64,000 nucleotides of DNA. Source: Sediminicola luteus. Its GTDB lineage: Bacteria; Bacteroidota; Bacteroidia; Flavobacteriales; Flavobacteriaceae. Below, in pieces: positions 27,971 through 36,163 of the stretch (position 1 is the first letter of the stretch; every line of letters starts with the position of its first letter). A program made the position numbers and the translations under genes. The notes beneath the pieces are model-generated. The model did no database searches. It was given only the letters and a program-made list of their open reading frames with translations, and was not told the DNA's origin. The DNA lies in assembly GCF_002514735.1 (NCBI RefSeq), contig NZ_NBWU01000008.1, positions 186,001-250,000 of the forward strand. The letters run 5' to 3'.

Positions 27971-28957
27971 TTATTTAATATTGTTCTTGGCCAGGAAATT
28001 CAAAATATGGGTAGCAATTTCATTTCCTTTTTCCTCTAAGGCAAAGTGTCCGGTATCCAATAGGTGGAATTCTAGGTTCTTGAGGTCACGCTTATAGGGG
28101 TAGGCACCATTATCTGGAAAGATATAGTCGTTTTTACCCCAAACGATTAAGGTCGGAGGCTGGTATTCCCTCAAGTATTTTTGCCATTTTGGGTATAGGG
28201 GTACATTGGTGCGGTAATCGTAGAACATAGCCAGTTGTATGGCATTGTTTTCGGGACGGCTTAGGTGTTGTAGGTCAATACTCCAGTTATCCGGACTAAT
28301 TTTTAAGGAATCTTGCACCCCATGGGTATATTGCCACTGCAAACCGGCAGGTGAGTGGAATGCCTCCAATGGTTTTCCGTTTTCAGGGGTATAATCGTTC
28401 CAGTATTTTTTGATCGGAATCCAGAAATCTTGAAGTCCTTCGTCATAAGCGTTTCCGTTTTGTATAATCAATGCCTGTACTTGTTTGGGGTTTCTTTCGG
28501 CAATGCGGAAACCTATGGGAGCACCATAATCCATTAGGTACAGACTGTATTTTTTTACCTGAAGCTTTTTAAGCAATCCTTCCATAAGCATAGACATATT
28601 GTGAAACGTATAGTCGAACTCGGCCATTGGGGGTTGTTCACTCTTACCAAAACCAGGGTAATCCGGGGCGATTACATGGTATCGAACAGACAAGTCTGTT
28701 ATTAAATTCCGAAACATATGGGAAGAGGTAGGGTACCCATGTAGTAAGAGTAAAGTGGGATTTTTCGGATTACCGGCTTCTCGGTAAAAAATGTCCAATC
28801 CGTCGATTTCTACGGTTTTGTAATACACCGAGGTACTAGTATCGGTTTTCTTGCTTTCCAGGCCTTTATTTACGGCTTTGGTAAATGATAAGGTCATTAG
28901 ACCGACAAATGCTACGGCAATTACGGTCAACACGGTTTTAATTGAGATTGTTTTCAT
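27971..28957 (-). CDS. Alpha/beta hydrolase, haloalkane dehalogenase / epoxide hydrolase-like, membrane-anchored or exported
   Basis: 328 residues with an N-terminal hydrophobic segment (about 8-25), so the enzyme is probably exported or anchored. The fold motifs are the oxyanion HGYP at 73-76, DYPGFGKS near 99-106, a nucleophile Asp143 in LMDYGAPIG (an Asp, as in dehalogenases and epoxide hydrolases, rather than Ser) and a catalytic His in TGHFALEEKG near 308. The substrate is unknown. It is the last gene of a minus-strand set with the DUF1348 and TetR genes (gaps 41 and 59 nt), suggesting TetR control. A 16-bp palindrome similar to the putative TetR site lies inside this gene at 28685-28700. 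Confidence 0.86.
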   Translation of the reverse strand: MKTISIKTVLTVIAVAFVGLMTLSFTKAVNKGLESKKTDTSTSVYYKTVEIDGLDIFYREAGNPKNPTLLLLHGYPTSSHMFRNLITDLSVRYHVIAPDYPGFGKSEQPPMAEFDYTFHNMSMLMEGLLKKLQVKKYSLYLMDYGAPIGFRIAERNPKQVQALIIQNGNAYDEGLQDFWIPIKKYWNDYTPENGKPLEAFHSPAGLQWQYTHGVQDSLKISPDNWSIDLQHLSRPENNAIQLAMFYDYRTNVPLYPKWQKYLREYQPPTLIVWGKNDYIFPDNGAYPYKRDLKNLEFHLLDTGHFALEEKGNEIATHILNFLAKNNIK

Positions 28958-28998
28958 GTGTAATAGGGTTTATATGGGTTCGTATTATGCAAATGGGT

Positions 28999-29406
28999 TT
29001 AAAAAAGGCGGTCTTCGGCGGTAATTTTAACGTCGTTGGCACTCATATCTCGAATCTCCATAAGGCCATCTGCGTTAAATTGCCAGTGTTCATTACCATG
29101 GGTGCGGTACCATTGATCGGTCTCCTCATGGTACCATTCATACTCGAAGCGTACCGATATACGATTGTCGGTATAGCTCCATAAGTGCTTTTTTAGTTTG
29201 TAGTGTTTCTCTTTGTTCCATTTTTGGGTCAGGAATTTCTCAATGGACTTTCGGCCACTAAAAAATTGATTACGATTACGCCATTCCGAATCGGGAGTGT
29301 AGGCTAAGGCTACTTTAGCAGGATTTTTGGTGTTCCAGGCATCTTCTGCCAGTTGTACTTTTTGGGCGGCACTATCGGCCGTAAATGGTGGGATTATTGT
29401 TTTCAT
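28999..29406 (-). CDS. DUF1348 (NTF2/SnoaL-like) protein
   Basis: 135 residues that match the DUF1348 pattern closely: AEDAWNTKNP near 21-30, VALAYTPDSEWRNR, a GRKSIEKFLTQKW stretch, RFEYEW and GNEHWQF. The fold is a cone-shaped alpha/beta barrel of the NTF2 group. The family is widespread but its activity is not established. It often lies near oxidoreductases, hydrolases or TetR regulators, as here. A palindrome just upstream of the start (29411-29426) is a likely TetR operator. Confidence 0.9.
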   Translation of the reverse strand: MKTIIPPFTADSAAQKVQLAEDAWNTKNPAKVALAYTPDSEWRNRNQFFSGRKSIEKFLTQKWNKEKHYKLKKHLWSYTDNRISVRFEYEWYHEETDQWYRTHGNEHWQFNADGLMEIRDMSANDVKITAEDRLF

Positions 29407-29411
29407 TACGT

Positions 29412-29426
29412 ACAGACAATTCTGTC
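29412..29426. promoter_or_regulatory. Putative TetR operator upstream of the DUF1348 gene
   Basis: An inverted repeat AGACA-N4-TGTCT lies between the TetR gene and the DUF1348 start. Sites of the TnGACAG/CTGTC kind are common for TetR-family repressors. A related CTGTCT word lies upstream of the TetR gene itself (30088-30093). Confidence 0.5.
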
Positions 29427-29465
29427 TAATTTTTAATTGATTTTTCCAATTGATGATTTCTTTTT

Positions 29466-30023
29466 TTATGTCAATAATTGCTCACAATTTTTTTTCGCTG
29501 TTCCAATGGGCCAGGCGTCCTGTTGTATCTGCGATAACATAATGGCACCTTCTATCAAAACCAAGATTTGATTGGATAAATCCAAAACCTTCTCGCTGCT
29601 CGTCTCAAAAGTCGCTATTTGATCTTTGACCCACTGGTGCAGTTCATTTTTATGTAAGCGTACCTGATCTTTTATCTTTTGATGTTCTGCCGGTATATCG
29701 GTGATAATATTTTGAAAACCACAGCCACGAAAACCAACTTCAACCAGCCAGGAATTTAGAAAATCGAAACTAGCGATCAATTTTTCCTTACCCTCGGGCT
29801 GGGTCGCTACGGCTTCTTCCAATAGGCCCATCCAATAGATATGCCTTCTTTGGAGATAGGCTACGGCAATGTCTTCCTTAGAACGGAAATGCTGGTACAT
29901 GCTGGCTTTGGCCACCCCGGCTTCCTCAATGATCTTGTTTATACCAGTTTGGTTATAACCATCGTAATAAAACAGGGCCGATGCAGCATCAATAATCCTT
30001 TCTTTAACACCTTTCTTCTTCAT
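29466..30023 (-). CDS. TetR/AcrR-family transcriptional regulator
   Basis: 185 residues. The N-terminal helix-turn-helix is typical: RIIDAASALFYYDGYNQTGI near 9-28, then VAKASMYQHFRSKEDI. The C-terminal ligand domain (about 60-185) is variable and does not reveal the inducer. It is the first gene of a set on this strand with the DUF1348 protein and the alpha/beta hydrolase, which it probably represses. A CTGTCT-containing site (30081-30097) upstream suggests self-regulation. Confidence 0.92.
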   Translation of the reverse strand: MKKKGVKERIIDAASALFYYDGYNQTGINKIIEEAGVAKASMYQHFRSKEDIAVAYLQRRHIYWMGLLEEAVATQPEGKEKLIASFDFLNSWLVEVGFRGCGFQNIITDIPAEHQKIKDQVRLHKNELHQWVKDQIATFETSSEKVLDLSNQILVLIEGAIMLSQIQQDAWPIGTAKKNCEQLLT

Positions 30024-30201
30024 TGGTTGAAATTAGCTCGATTGATTTTATACGACAAAGTTAGTTATTTTTTTAAAACGAACAAACCTGTCTGTTTATT
30101 TATGAAAACATTAAGAATATGATGTTAGGGAACGCCTGTTGAATTTTTTTGTTTAAAATTCGGGATTAAGCTCGCTAGGTATCTAATCGAAAACGCCTAT
30201 T

Positions 30202-30909
30202 TTATTTAATAAACCCTTTTAAGAGTTTGTCTTTATAGGCCCTGCCTATAGGAAGTAGGGTGCCATCGTTTAGGTAGAGTTGGTTGCCCGATATCTTTCG
30301 AATATGCACCAAGCCCACCAAATACGATTTATGACATTGGCAAAAACCCTTGGCATCTAATTTTACGTTCCAGGTTTTTAAAGGCTCTTGACTCAAATAT
30401 TTCTTTTCGATAGTATGGAGTTCGCAATAATCGGATCCGGCTTTAATATAAACCAATTGCCCTAGATCGATTCGGATAAGGTCGTGCCCTGACCGTAAAA
30501 GGAAAGAATCCGTTTTTACGGAAGGCGCTTCCGAAGGGGCTTGGCTTTTTGAATTTTCAAGAAGCTGTGAAGCCTTGGATACAGCCTTTAAATACCGTTG
30601 AAAGGGAAAGGGTTTCAATAGATAATCTACCACATCAAGCTCATAACTTTCCAATGCATAGTCTGGGAAAGCCGTAGTTAAGATAATGGCGGGTTTATAA
30701 GGCAAGATCGTTAAAAAATCGAGTCCGGAAATCTTGGGTAGGTGGATGTCCAAAAAAATCAAATCTATTACCTCTGTTTTTAAAAAACCTAGTGCCTCTA
30801 AGGGGTCGTGAAATGTTCCCACACGATTTAAATTCGGTGTATCTGAAATATAGGTTTCCAGAATGCGTTGGGCCGGGGGCTGATCTTCGATTACGATACA
30901 CCTGATCAT
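30202..30909 (-). CDS. LytTR-family response regulator
   Basis: 235 residues. The receiver domain (about 1-120) has the acidic pair near residue 8, the phosphoacceptor Asp54 in IFLDIHLPKISG and the Lys of LLKPF. The LytTR DNA-binding domain occupies about 135-235 (VYIKAGSDYCELHT, CHKSYLVG and LPIGRAYKD). It is encoded 7 nt after its LytS-type kinase. The pair is divergent from the TonB receptor, so that receptor and the YceI and PepSY genes are candidate targets; this is inference. Confidence 0.93.
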   Translation of the reverse strand: MIRCIVIEDQPPAQRILETYISDTPNLNRVGTFHDPLEALGFLKTEVIDLIFLDIHLPKISGLDFLTILPYKPAIILTTAFPDYALESYELDVVDYLLKPFPFQRYLKAVSKASQLLENSKSQAPSEAPSVKTDSFLLRSGHDLIRIDLGQLVYIKAGSDYCELHTIEKKYLSQEPLKTWNVKLDAKGFCQCHKSYLVGLVHIRKISGNQLYLNDGTLLPIGRAYKDKLLKGFIK

Positions 30910-30916
30910 GTCGTAC

Positions 30917-31942
30917 TTATTTAAGTTGCAACTTTAAGCGTACCGAAAAGATAGTGCCGTCTTCTGATATATCCAATTCATGTGAATTTGGATAAAGCAG
31001 CTGTAAGCGCTTTTGTACATTGGTAAGGCCAATACCCTTGCTTAGGTTTTGAGTATTGGAATTCTGCTGGTAATTGTTCACACAGCTGAATAAGAGCATG
31101 CCTTTTGGATCAATGCCTAGATCAATATCTATCTTGATGTTTCCAGACTGACTGGAGGTACTGTGTTTAAAGGCGTTTTCAATAAAAACACTGAGTATTA
31201 AAGGTGCAATACGTAAGGTGCCTGCCTTATCACTGGTAAAGTTTACCTCACCACGATTACCGATCTGTAGGGCACTGAGACTGGTAAAACTGCGTAAATG
31301 ATCGATTTCCTTTTCCAAGGGTACAAAATCTTCGCGGCAATCATACAGCATATAACGCAAGACATTGGATAATTTTAAAATAATGTCCGGTGTTTCGGTA
31401 GAGCCGCTTATGGCATAAGAATATAGGTTGTTTAGATTGTTGAAGAGAAAGTGCGGATTGATCTGACTTTTAAGGAATTCCAGTTCGCTACTTTGTACCA
31501 AATGGGTCAGGTTCTCTACCTCTCGTTGTTTTTTATTGGCATCCCAAGCGAATTTAAAACCTACCAAAATGGCAATTACCGGTATTACCTCTAAAAAGGT
31601 ATAACCAATACCTCGGAACCACTTACCCCGGGTATCCGGGAAATAGATTTTTTCCAGTATCAGTTCTTCATTAACTATTACCAAGGCGAGAACGGCCGTT
31701 AAACTCAAGGCGAACCCTAAATATTTTTTGGCATATAATAACCTGGGTAGCAAGACATAGTTTATAAAAAGTGCCGCCAATACATAAGAAAGGAAAAACC
31801 AAATGCCACCATGGTCGAATTCGTTATGCCATTTGTCATTGGACTCATCGTTCGAGACCACTTCAATGAGCCAGAGTAATATAATAAGTATACCCTGGAA
31901 CAAGAATTCACTCCGATAGTGTTTTTTAATTCGGTTGATCAT
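30917..31942 (-). CDS. LytS/YehU-type sensor histidine kinase
   Basis: 341 residues with about four membrane helices in the first 135 residues and a C-terminal His_kinase domain. The phosphoacceptor is His164 in SQINPHFLFNNLNNLYS, and an ATP-binding end follows (FIENAFKHS and GIGLTNVQKRL). No extracellular sensor domain is evident; the helices and short loops are likely to sense the signal. It should phosphorylate the response regulator encoded directly downstream. Confidence 0.93.
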   Translation of the reverse strand: MINRIKKHYRSEFLFQGILIILLWLIEVVSNDESNDKWHNEFDHGGIWFFLSYVLAALFINYVLLPRLLYAKKYLGFALSLTAVLALVIVNEELILEKIYFPDTRGKWFRGIGYTFLEVIPVIAILVGFKFAWDANKKQREVENLTHLVQSSELEFLKSQINPHFLFNNLNNLYSYAISGSTETPDIILKLSNVLRYMLYDCREDFVPLEKEIDHLRSFTSLSALQIGNRGEVNFTSDKAGTLRIAPLILSVFIENAFKHSTSSQSGNIKIDIDLGIDPKGMLLFSCVNNYQQNSNTQNLSKGIGLTNVQKRLQLLYPNSHELDISEDGTIFSVRLKLQLK

Positions 31943-32136
31943 AGGGCAAAACTACCAAAATCGAGGGCTAAAGGGTTCATTTTCTTCGGAAACGACCCGT
32001 TTTCGTATCCGAACGTCATTTTACAAGGGCTAAACCTCCCCATGTCGTTCAGGTGGTGTTTTAGGGTGTTGGAATTGTAATATTTTTACGAAAACATCTA
32101 TTGGCCCACCTTTGTGCCAACGTGATTTGTTTACAT

Positions 32137-34515
32137 ATGAAAAAGATTTTATATCTAACTTGTTTGTTTTTACTGGGCATATTTGCCCATGGTCAAGAAT
32201 TGGAGTTACGTGGTTTGGTCGTAGATAAAACGACCGGGCAACCCATAGAGTTCGCTACGGTATTATTGGCCGATCCCGAAACCAAAAAGCCCATAACCGG
32301 GCTAACTACCGATTTGGACGGGAGATTTAAAATGACCACCGATGCTACTGATTTTTTTATGGAGATCAGTTTTATTGGGTACATAAAAACCACTATTGAT
32401 CAATTCGATAAGACCAAAAAACGGATTGATCTGGGTTCCATTACCTTAGAACAAGATGTGCAAAACCTGTCGGAAGTAACGGTTACCGGAGAAAAATCGA
32501 CTACCGAGTTCAAGTTAGATAAAAGGGTATTCAATGTAGGTAAGGATTTAAGTAGTGCCGGTGCCAGTGCCTTGGAGGTATTGAACAATATTCCCTCGGT
32601 TACCGTAGATATAGAAGGGGCCGTTAGTTTGCGGGGTAGCCAGGGCGTTCAAATGCTTATCAACGGTAAACCTTCGGTATTGACCAGTGGCGATGGTACC
32701 AATGCCCTAGGTACCATAACAGCCGATATGATCGAAAAAATCGAGGTGATTACCAACCCTTCGGCCAAATATGAGGCGGCCGGTACTTCAGGTATTCTGA
32801 ATATCGTATTGAAAAAGGACGAGAAACAGGGGCTTAACGGCTCGGTTACCCTGAATACGGGTATTCCCGATAACCATAGTTTAGGACTAAGTTTGAACCG
32901 AAGATCCGAAAAACTGAATCTTTTTAGCCAGATCGGTATCGGTAGACGTAGTTTTCCTTCAGACAATAGATCGTTGAACCGGAATTTGGAAAATGGGGTT
33001 AGCGTTGAGAATATTGGGGATCATACAAAAAATGAAAAATTCTACAACTTCATCCTCGGGGCCGATTTCTTTCTGAATGAAAATAATGTGATTACCCTTT
33101 CGGGAAATTATGCCTTGGAACAGGAAGATGAGATCGGGAATAACAATTACACCGAGTACGATGCCAGTAACCAGGCCGGAAACCGTTGGACCCGGGTAGA
33201 GGATACCGAGGCTACCAACCCCAAATGGCAGTACGAGCTGCAGTACAAAAGTGATTTTACCGATCATGAAGATCACGACCTTTTGTTCTCGGCCATGGGT
33301 TCGTCTTTTGTAAAAGATTCAGAAACCAATTTTACCACAACGGGCGATAGACAGGCCTTGGAACGTAACCTGACTGATTTTGGTGAGAATGAGTACACAT
33401 TTAAACTCGATTATACCCGACCACTTTCTGAAACTTATACCATTGAAACCGGGGCCCAATACGCCATAAACGATGTATCTAACGATTATGAGGTTTTGAC
33501 TAATACTGACGGAAATTGGGTTACCGATTCCAACCAGACCAATGTGTTCAATTACGATCAAGGGGTACTGGGTGTCTATGGTACGGTAGGATTCGAAAAG
33601 GATCCTTGGGGCATTAAATTGGGACTTCGCATGGAGAATACCAATTTAGAGACCTATTTGGAAACCGATGATGTCAGGAACGTGCAAGATTACACTGATT
33701 TCTTCCCGAGTGCCCATACTTCCTATAAATTCAGTGAAGAGCTGTCGCTTCAAGCGGGGTATTCCAGACGGATTTCTAGGCCTCACTTATGGATTTTGAA
33801 CCCATTTTTTGTGCAACGCGATATCTTGAACATTAGAAGGGGTAATCCGAATTTGTTACCCGAGTATACCGATTCTTACGAGGTGACCAGTATTTTTAAA
33901 TTGGGCGATGTATCGATGAACCTAGCGGCCTTCCATCGTTATACCACCGATATTATTGAAGATGTGGTTACTACCGAAGAGATAGTAATTGAGGGCGAAA
34001 CGGTTACACGAACCGTAAGTACCCCCGAAAATGTAGGAACCGCCAAAACCTACGGACTCGAAATGAACGCCAAATACAGTGCCATTAGATGGATGACCCT
34101 ATCCATGGATGCCAATTATGGTTATTTTGAGCGCGATGGGGAATATGAAGGCCAGGTTTTCGATTTTACCGGAAATAGGGGTGGGGGGCGATTTATAGCC
34201 AAGTTCAAGCTTCCGGCAGATATCGATGTAGAGGCAACGGGTAACTATCGCTCAGGTTATCGAGAGCTGCAAGAAGTGCGCGAGCCCCAATACTTTATGG
34301 ACATGGGTGTACGCAAGAAGATACTAAAAGGCAAGGCCATCTTAAATTTGAGTATACGTGATGTCTTCGCTTCCCGAAAATTCGAATCTACGACCAGTCA
34401 GCCTACCTTTTACCTCGAAAATTCACGACAAAGAGGGCGTTTCGTAACCTTCGGGGTCAGTTTTGGCTTCGGTAAAGGGGAAGCCATGGAGTTTTCCGGT
34501 CAAAAACGATTTTAA
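32137..34515 (+). CDS. TonB-dependent outer-membrane receptor (carboxypeptidase-regulatory-like N-terminus)
   Basis: 792 residues from the ATG at 32137 (MKKILYLTCLFLL signal peptide); an in-frame TTG at 32101 gives an unlikely extension. A carboxypeptidase-regulatory-like beta-sandwich (about 22-110, LRGLVVDKTTGQPIEFATV) precedes a plug domain (ALEVLNNIPSV, LRGSQGVQMLINGKPS, IEKIEVITNPSAKYEAAG). A long outer-membrane barrel follows, of the OMP_b-brl_3 kind. No SusD partner follows, so it is not a standard glycan-uptake pair. The ligand is unknown. Downstream YceI and PepSY genes and the divergent LytTR system form its context. CACCTTTG at 32109-32116 is a one-mismatch -7 box. Confidence 0.92.
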   Translation: MKKILYLTCLFLLGIFAHGQELELRGLVVDKTTGQPIEFATVLLADPETKKPITGLTTDLDGRFKMTTDATDFFMEISFIGYIKTTIDQFDKTKKRIDLGSITLEQDVQNLSEVTVTGEKSTTEFKLDKRVFNVGKDLSSAGASALEVLNNIPSVTVDIEGAVSLRGSQGVQMLINGKPSVLTSGDGTNALGTITADMIEKIEVITNPSAKYEAAGTSGILNIVLKKDEKQGLNGSVTLNTGIPDNHSLGLSLNRRSEKLNLFSQIGIGRRSFPSDNRSLNRNLENGVSVENIGDHTKNEKFYNFILGADFFLNENNVITLSGNYALEQEDEIGNNNYTEYDASNQAGNRWTRVEDTEATNPKWQYELQYKSDFTDHEDHDLLFSAMGSSFVKDSETNFTTTGDRQALERNLTDFGENEYTFKLDYTRPLSETYTIETGAQYAINDVSNDYEVLTNTDGNWVTDSNQTNVFNYDQGVLGVYGTVGFEKDPWGIKLGLRMENTNLETYLETDDVRNVQDYTDFFPSAHTSYKFSEELSLQAGYSRRISRPHLWILNPFFVQRDILNIRRGNPNLLPEYTDSYEVTSIFKLGDVSMNLAAFHRYTTDIIEDVVTTEEIVIEGETVTRTVSTPENVGTAKTYGLEMNAKYSAIRWMTLSMDANYGYFERDGEYEGQVFDFTGNRGGGRFIAKFKLPADIDVEATGNYRSGYRELQEVREPQYFMDMGVRKKILKGKAILNLSIRDVFASRKFESTTSQPTFYLENSRQRGRFVTFGVSFGFGKGEAMEFSGQKRF

Positions 34516-34534
34516 ACAAATTTTTAATGTTGAG

Positions 34535-34564
34535 AGGATTCCTTTTACCAATGGAATCCTTTCC
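34535..34564 (+). terminator. Hairpin after the TonB receptor, weak terminator
   Basis: An 8-bp perfect inverted repeat (AGGATTCC / GGAATCCT) with a 10-nt loop is followed by only TTTCC. Partial termination or RNA processing is possible before the YceI gene. Confidence 0.4.
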
Positions 34565-34638
34565 AAACTAGTTATGTGGCGTTGTTCCCAAAGAACATAG
34601 GCAACTCCACTTATATCATCTTTTAAAAAATCATTCTT

Positions 34639-35298
34639 ATGAAATTAGTTCTGTACGGCTTTGTATTGTCTATGTTGTTGATGGCCTCTTGTAAAGAGCA
34701 ACCCAAAACCAGTGAAGCGCCTAATGAAGATTCACAGGTTGAAGTTAATTTTAACGGCCTAAAGTCGGTAGATACCGAACATAGTACCTTGTATTGGAAA
34801 GGTTATAAGATTATGGGCAACCATACCGGTACTATCGGGTTAAAAAGCGGTTCATTGGTTTTTGATAAAGGCGCCATTACGGGCGGGAAATTCGTTGTGG
34901 ATATGCAATCGGTAAAGGTTACCGAGTTAATGGATTTCGGAGAGGCGGAAGAAGAGGAAGAAGAATCGGATGAAGACGATAAATCCGATTTGGCCCAGCA
35001 CCTTATGGATGCAGATTTTTTTGATAGTGAAACCCATCCCACGGCTACCTTTCAGATTACCAATAGTACCCATAGCGGAAACACCTACCAGATTAACGGG
35101 AACCTTACTATAAAAGGGGTTCAGAAAGAAGCTTCGTTCGAGGCTCAGATGAATGAAAATATCTTGAAAGGTACCTTAAGCATTGATCGTACCCAATTTG
35201 GCGTTACCTACGGATCGGGCTCGTTTTTCGAAAACTTGGGCGATAGGGCCATCAAAGATAAATTCGATATTGAGGTAAGCCTTCATATCATTGAATAA
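34639..35298 (+). CDS. YceI-family lipoprotein with acidic insertion
   Basis: 219 residues with a lipoprotein signal (LLMASCKEQ, Cys near 18). The YceI beta-barrel fold follows (STLYWKGYKIMGNHTGTI near 53-70, then HPTATFQI and GNLTIKGV). YceI proteins bind isoprenoid or other lipid-like ligands, and several are linked to stress responses. In place of the usual short loop before the HLxxxDFF segment there is a strongly acidic stretch (EAEEEEEESDEDDKSD, about 99-114), which could bind cations. The gene is between the TonB receptor and the PepSY protein and is probably co-regulated with them. Confidence 0.92.
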   Translation: MKLVLYGFVLSMLLMASCKEQPKTSEAPNEDSQVEVNFNGLKSVDTEHSTLYWKGYKIMGNHTGTIGLKSGSLVFDKGAITGGKFVVDMQSVKVTELMDFGEAEEEEEESDEDDKSDLAQHLMDADFFDSETHPTATFQITNSTHSGNTYQINGNLTIKGVQKEASFEAQMNENILKGTLSIDRTQFGVTYGSGSFFENLGDRAIKDKFDIEVSLHIIE

Positions 35299-35365
35299 AA
35301 GGGTAAGGTCCCATTTTCAAGCTTGAAAAACTTTCAACATATTTGCGGCCTAAAATCAATGTAAA

Positions 35366-35923
35366 ATGGCAAAAAAGAACGCACATTATTGGTATCGTAC
35401 CTTACATAGGGATATCGCTTATTTTTTTCTTGGTCTAATATTGGCCTTTTCCTTTTCAGGAATCGTTTTAAACCATAGGCGATCTATAGATCCACAAGAA
35501 TACACGGTGAATACCGAGAAAATAAAAGTAGACCTAGAGTCTGATAAAAGCCTATGGACACCAGAGTATATGAAAACCTTGGGAGCTACGATTACCGAAG
35601 AACCTTATCGCGATTTTAGGGATAGGGGAGAAGCCGTTCGCCTCTATTTTGAAGATGCCTACGCTACTATTAATGTGGCCACTGGAGAAGGGGAAATAGA
35701 GTATGTTCGTACCATTCCCGTATTGGGTCAAATGACCATTTTACATAAAAGTACCAATACTTGGTGGATTTGGTTCTCCGATATCTTTGGGGTGGCCATG
35801 TTGGTAATCGCCATAACGGGCATGTTCATAGCCAAAGGAAAGTATAATTTTAAGAGAAGGGGCTTACCCCTGGCCCTTTTAGGGCTAATATTTCCTTTTA
35901 TCTTCCTCTTTTTGATTCGATAA
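35366..35923 (+). CDS. PepSY-associated membrane protein
   Basis: 185 residues with an N-terminal membrane helix (about 15-32, FFLGLILAFSFSGIVL), a periplasmic PepSY-like part and two C-terminal helices (about 130-150 and 163-183). Proteins of this kind often accompany TonB receptors in iron or siderophore loci and resemble parts of larger ferric-reductase-like PepSY proteins. The short form here keeps the VLNHRR segment after the first helix. The exact role is unknown. It is the last gene before a strong terminator. Confidence 0.85.
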   Translation: MAKKNAHYWYRTLHRDIAYFFLGLILAFSFSGIVLNHRRSIDPQEYTVNTEKIKVDLESDKSLWTPEYMKTLGATITEEPYRDFRDRGEAVRLYFEDAYATINVATGEGEIEYVRTIPVLGQMTILHKSTNTWWIWFSDIFGVAMLVIAITGMFIAKGKYNFKRRGLPLALLGLIFPFIFLFLIR

Positions 35924-35941
35924 AAGTTTTGAACTAGCAAG

Positions 35942-35980
35942 CAAAGGGCGTCTATTAATTTAGACGCCCTTTGTTTTTTT
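35942..35980 (+). terminator. Strong rho-independent terminator
   Basis: A perfect 13-bp inverted repeat (CAAAGGGCGTCTA / TAGACGCCCTTTG) with a 6-nt loop is followed by seven Ts, 18 nt after the PepSY gene. It ends the receptor/YceI/PepSY unit. Confidence 0.92.
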
Positions 35981-36009
35981 GGTTATTCACGTGAATCAAG
36001 AGTTGAACT

Positions 36010-36108
36010 CTCTGTGGTCCTCTGTGCTACTCCGTGAAACTCTGTGCAACAACACATAAGGCTCAAGTTACACAGAGGCAAGCCGAGGATACCCAGAGTT
36101 ACACTGAG
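36010..36108. repeat. Imperfect inverted repeat built of ~10-nt CTCTGTG units
   Basis: The left arm has four units starting with CTC exactly 10 nt apart (36010, 36020, 36030, 36040), of the kind CTCTGTGNNN. The right arm carries the reverse complement, with GAG at 36075, 36085, 36096 and 36106. The two arms can form a long imperfect hairpin. It is non-coding and lies between a plus-strand terminator and the end of the MFS gene. I do not assign it to a named repeat family. Confidence 0.7.
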
Positions 36109-36163
36109 AAATTTCATCTGGTTTTCAATAGATTACATTAACCTTTAATTCGCATTATTCAGT

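Noticed and set aside
32137-34515. TonB receptor as part of a SusCD polysaccharide-utilisation locus
   Set aside because: No SusD-like lipoprotein, sulfatase or glycoside hydrolase is nearby; the neighbours are YceI and PepSY proteins.
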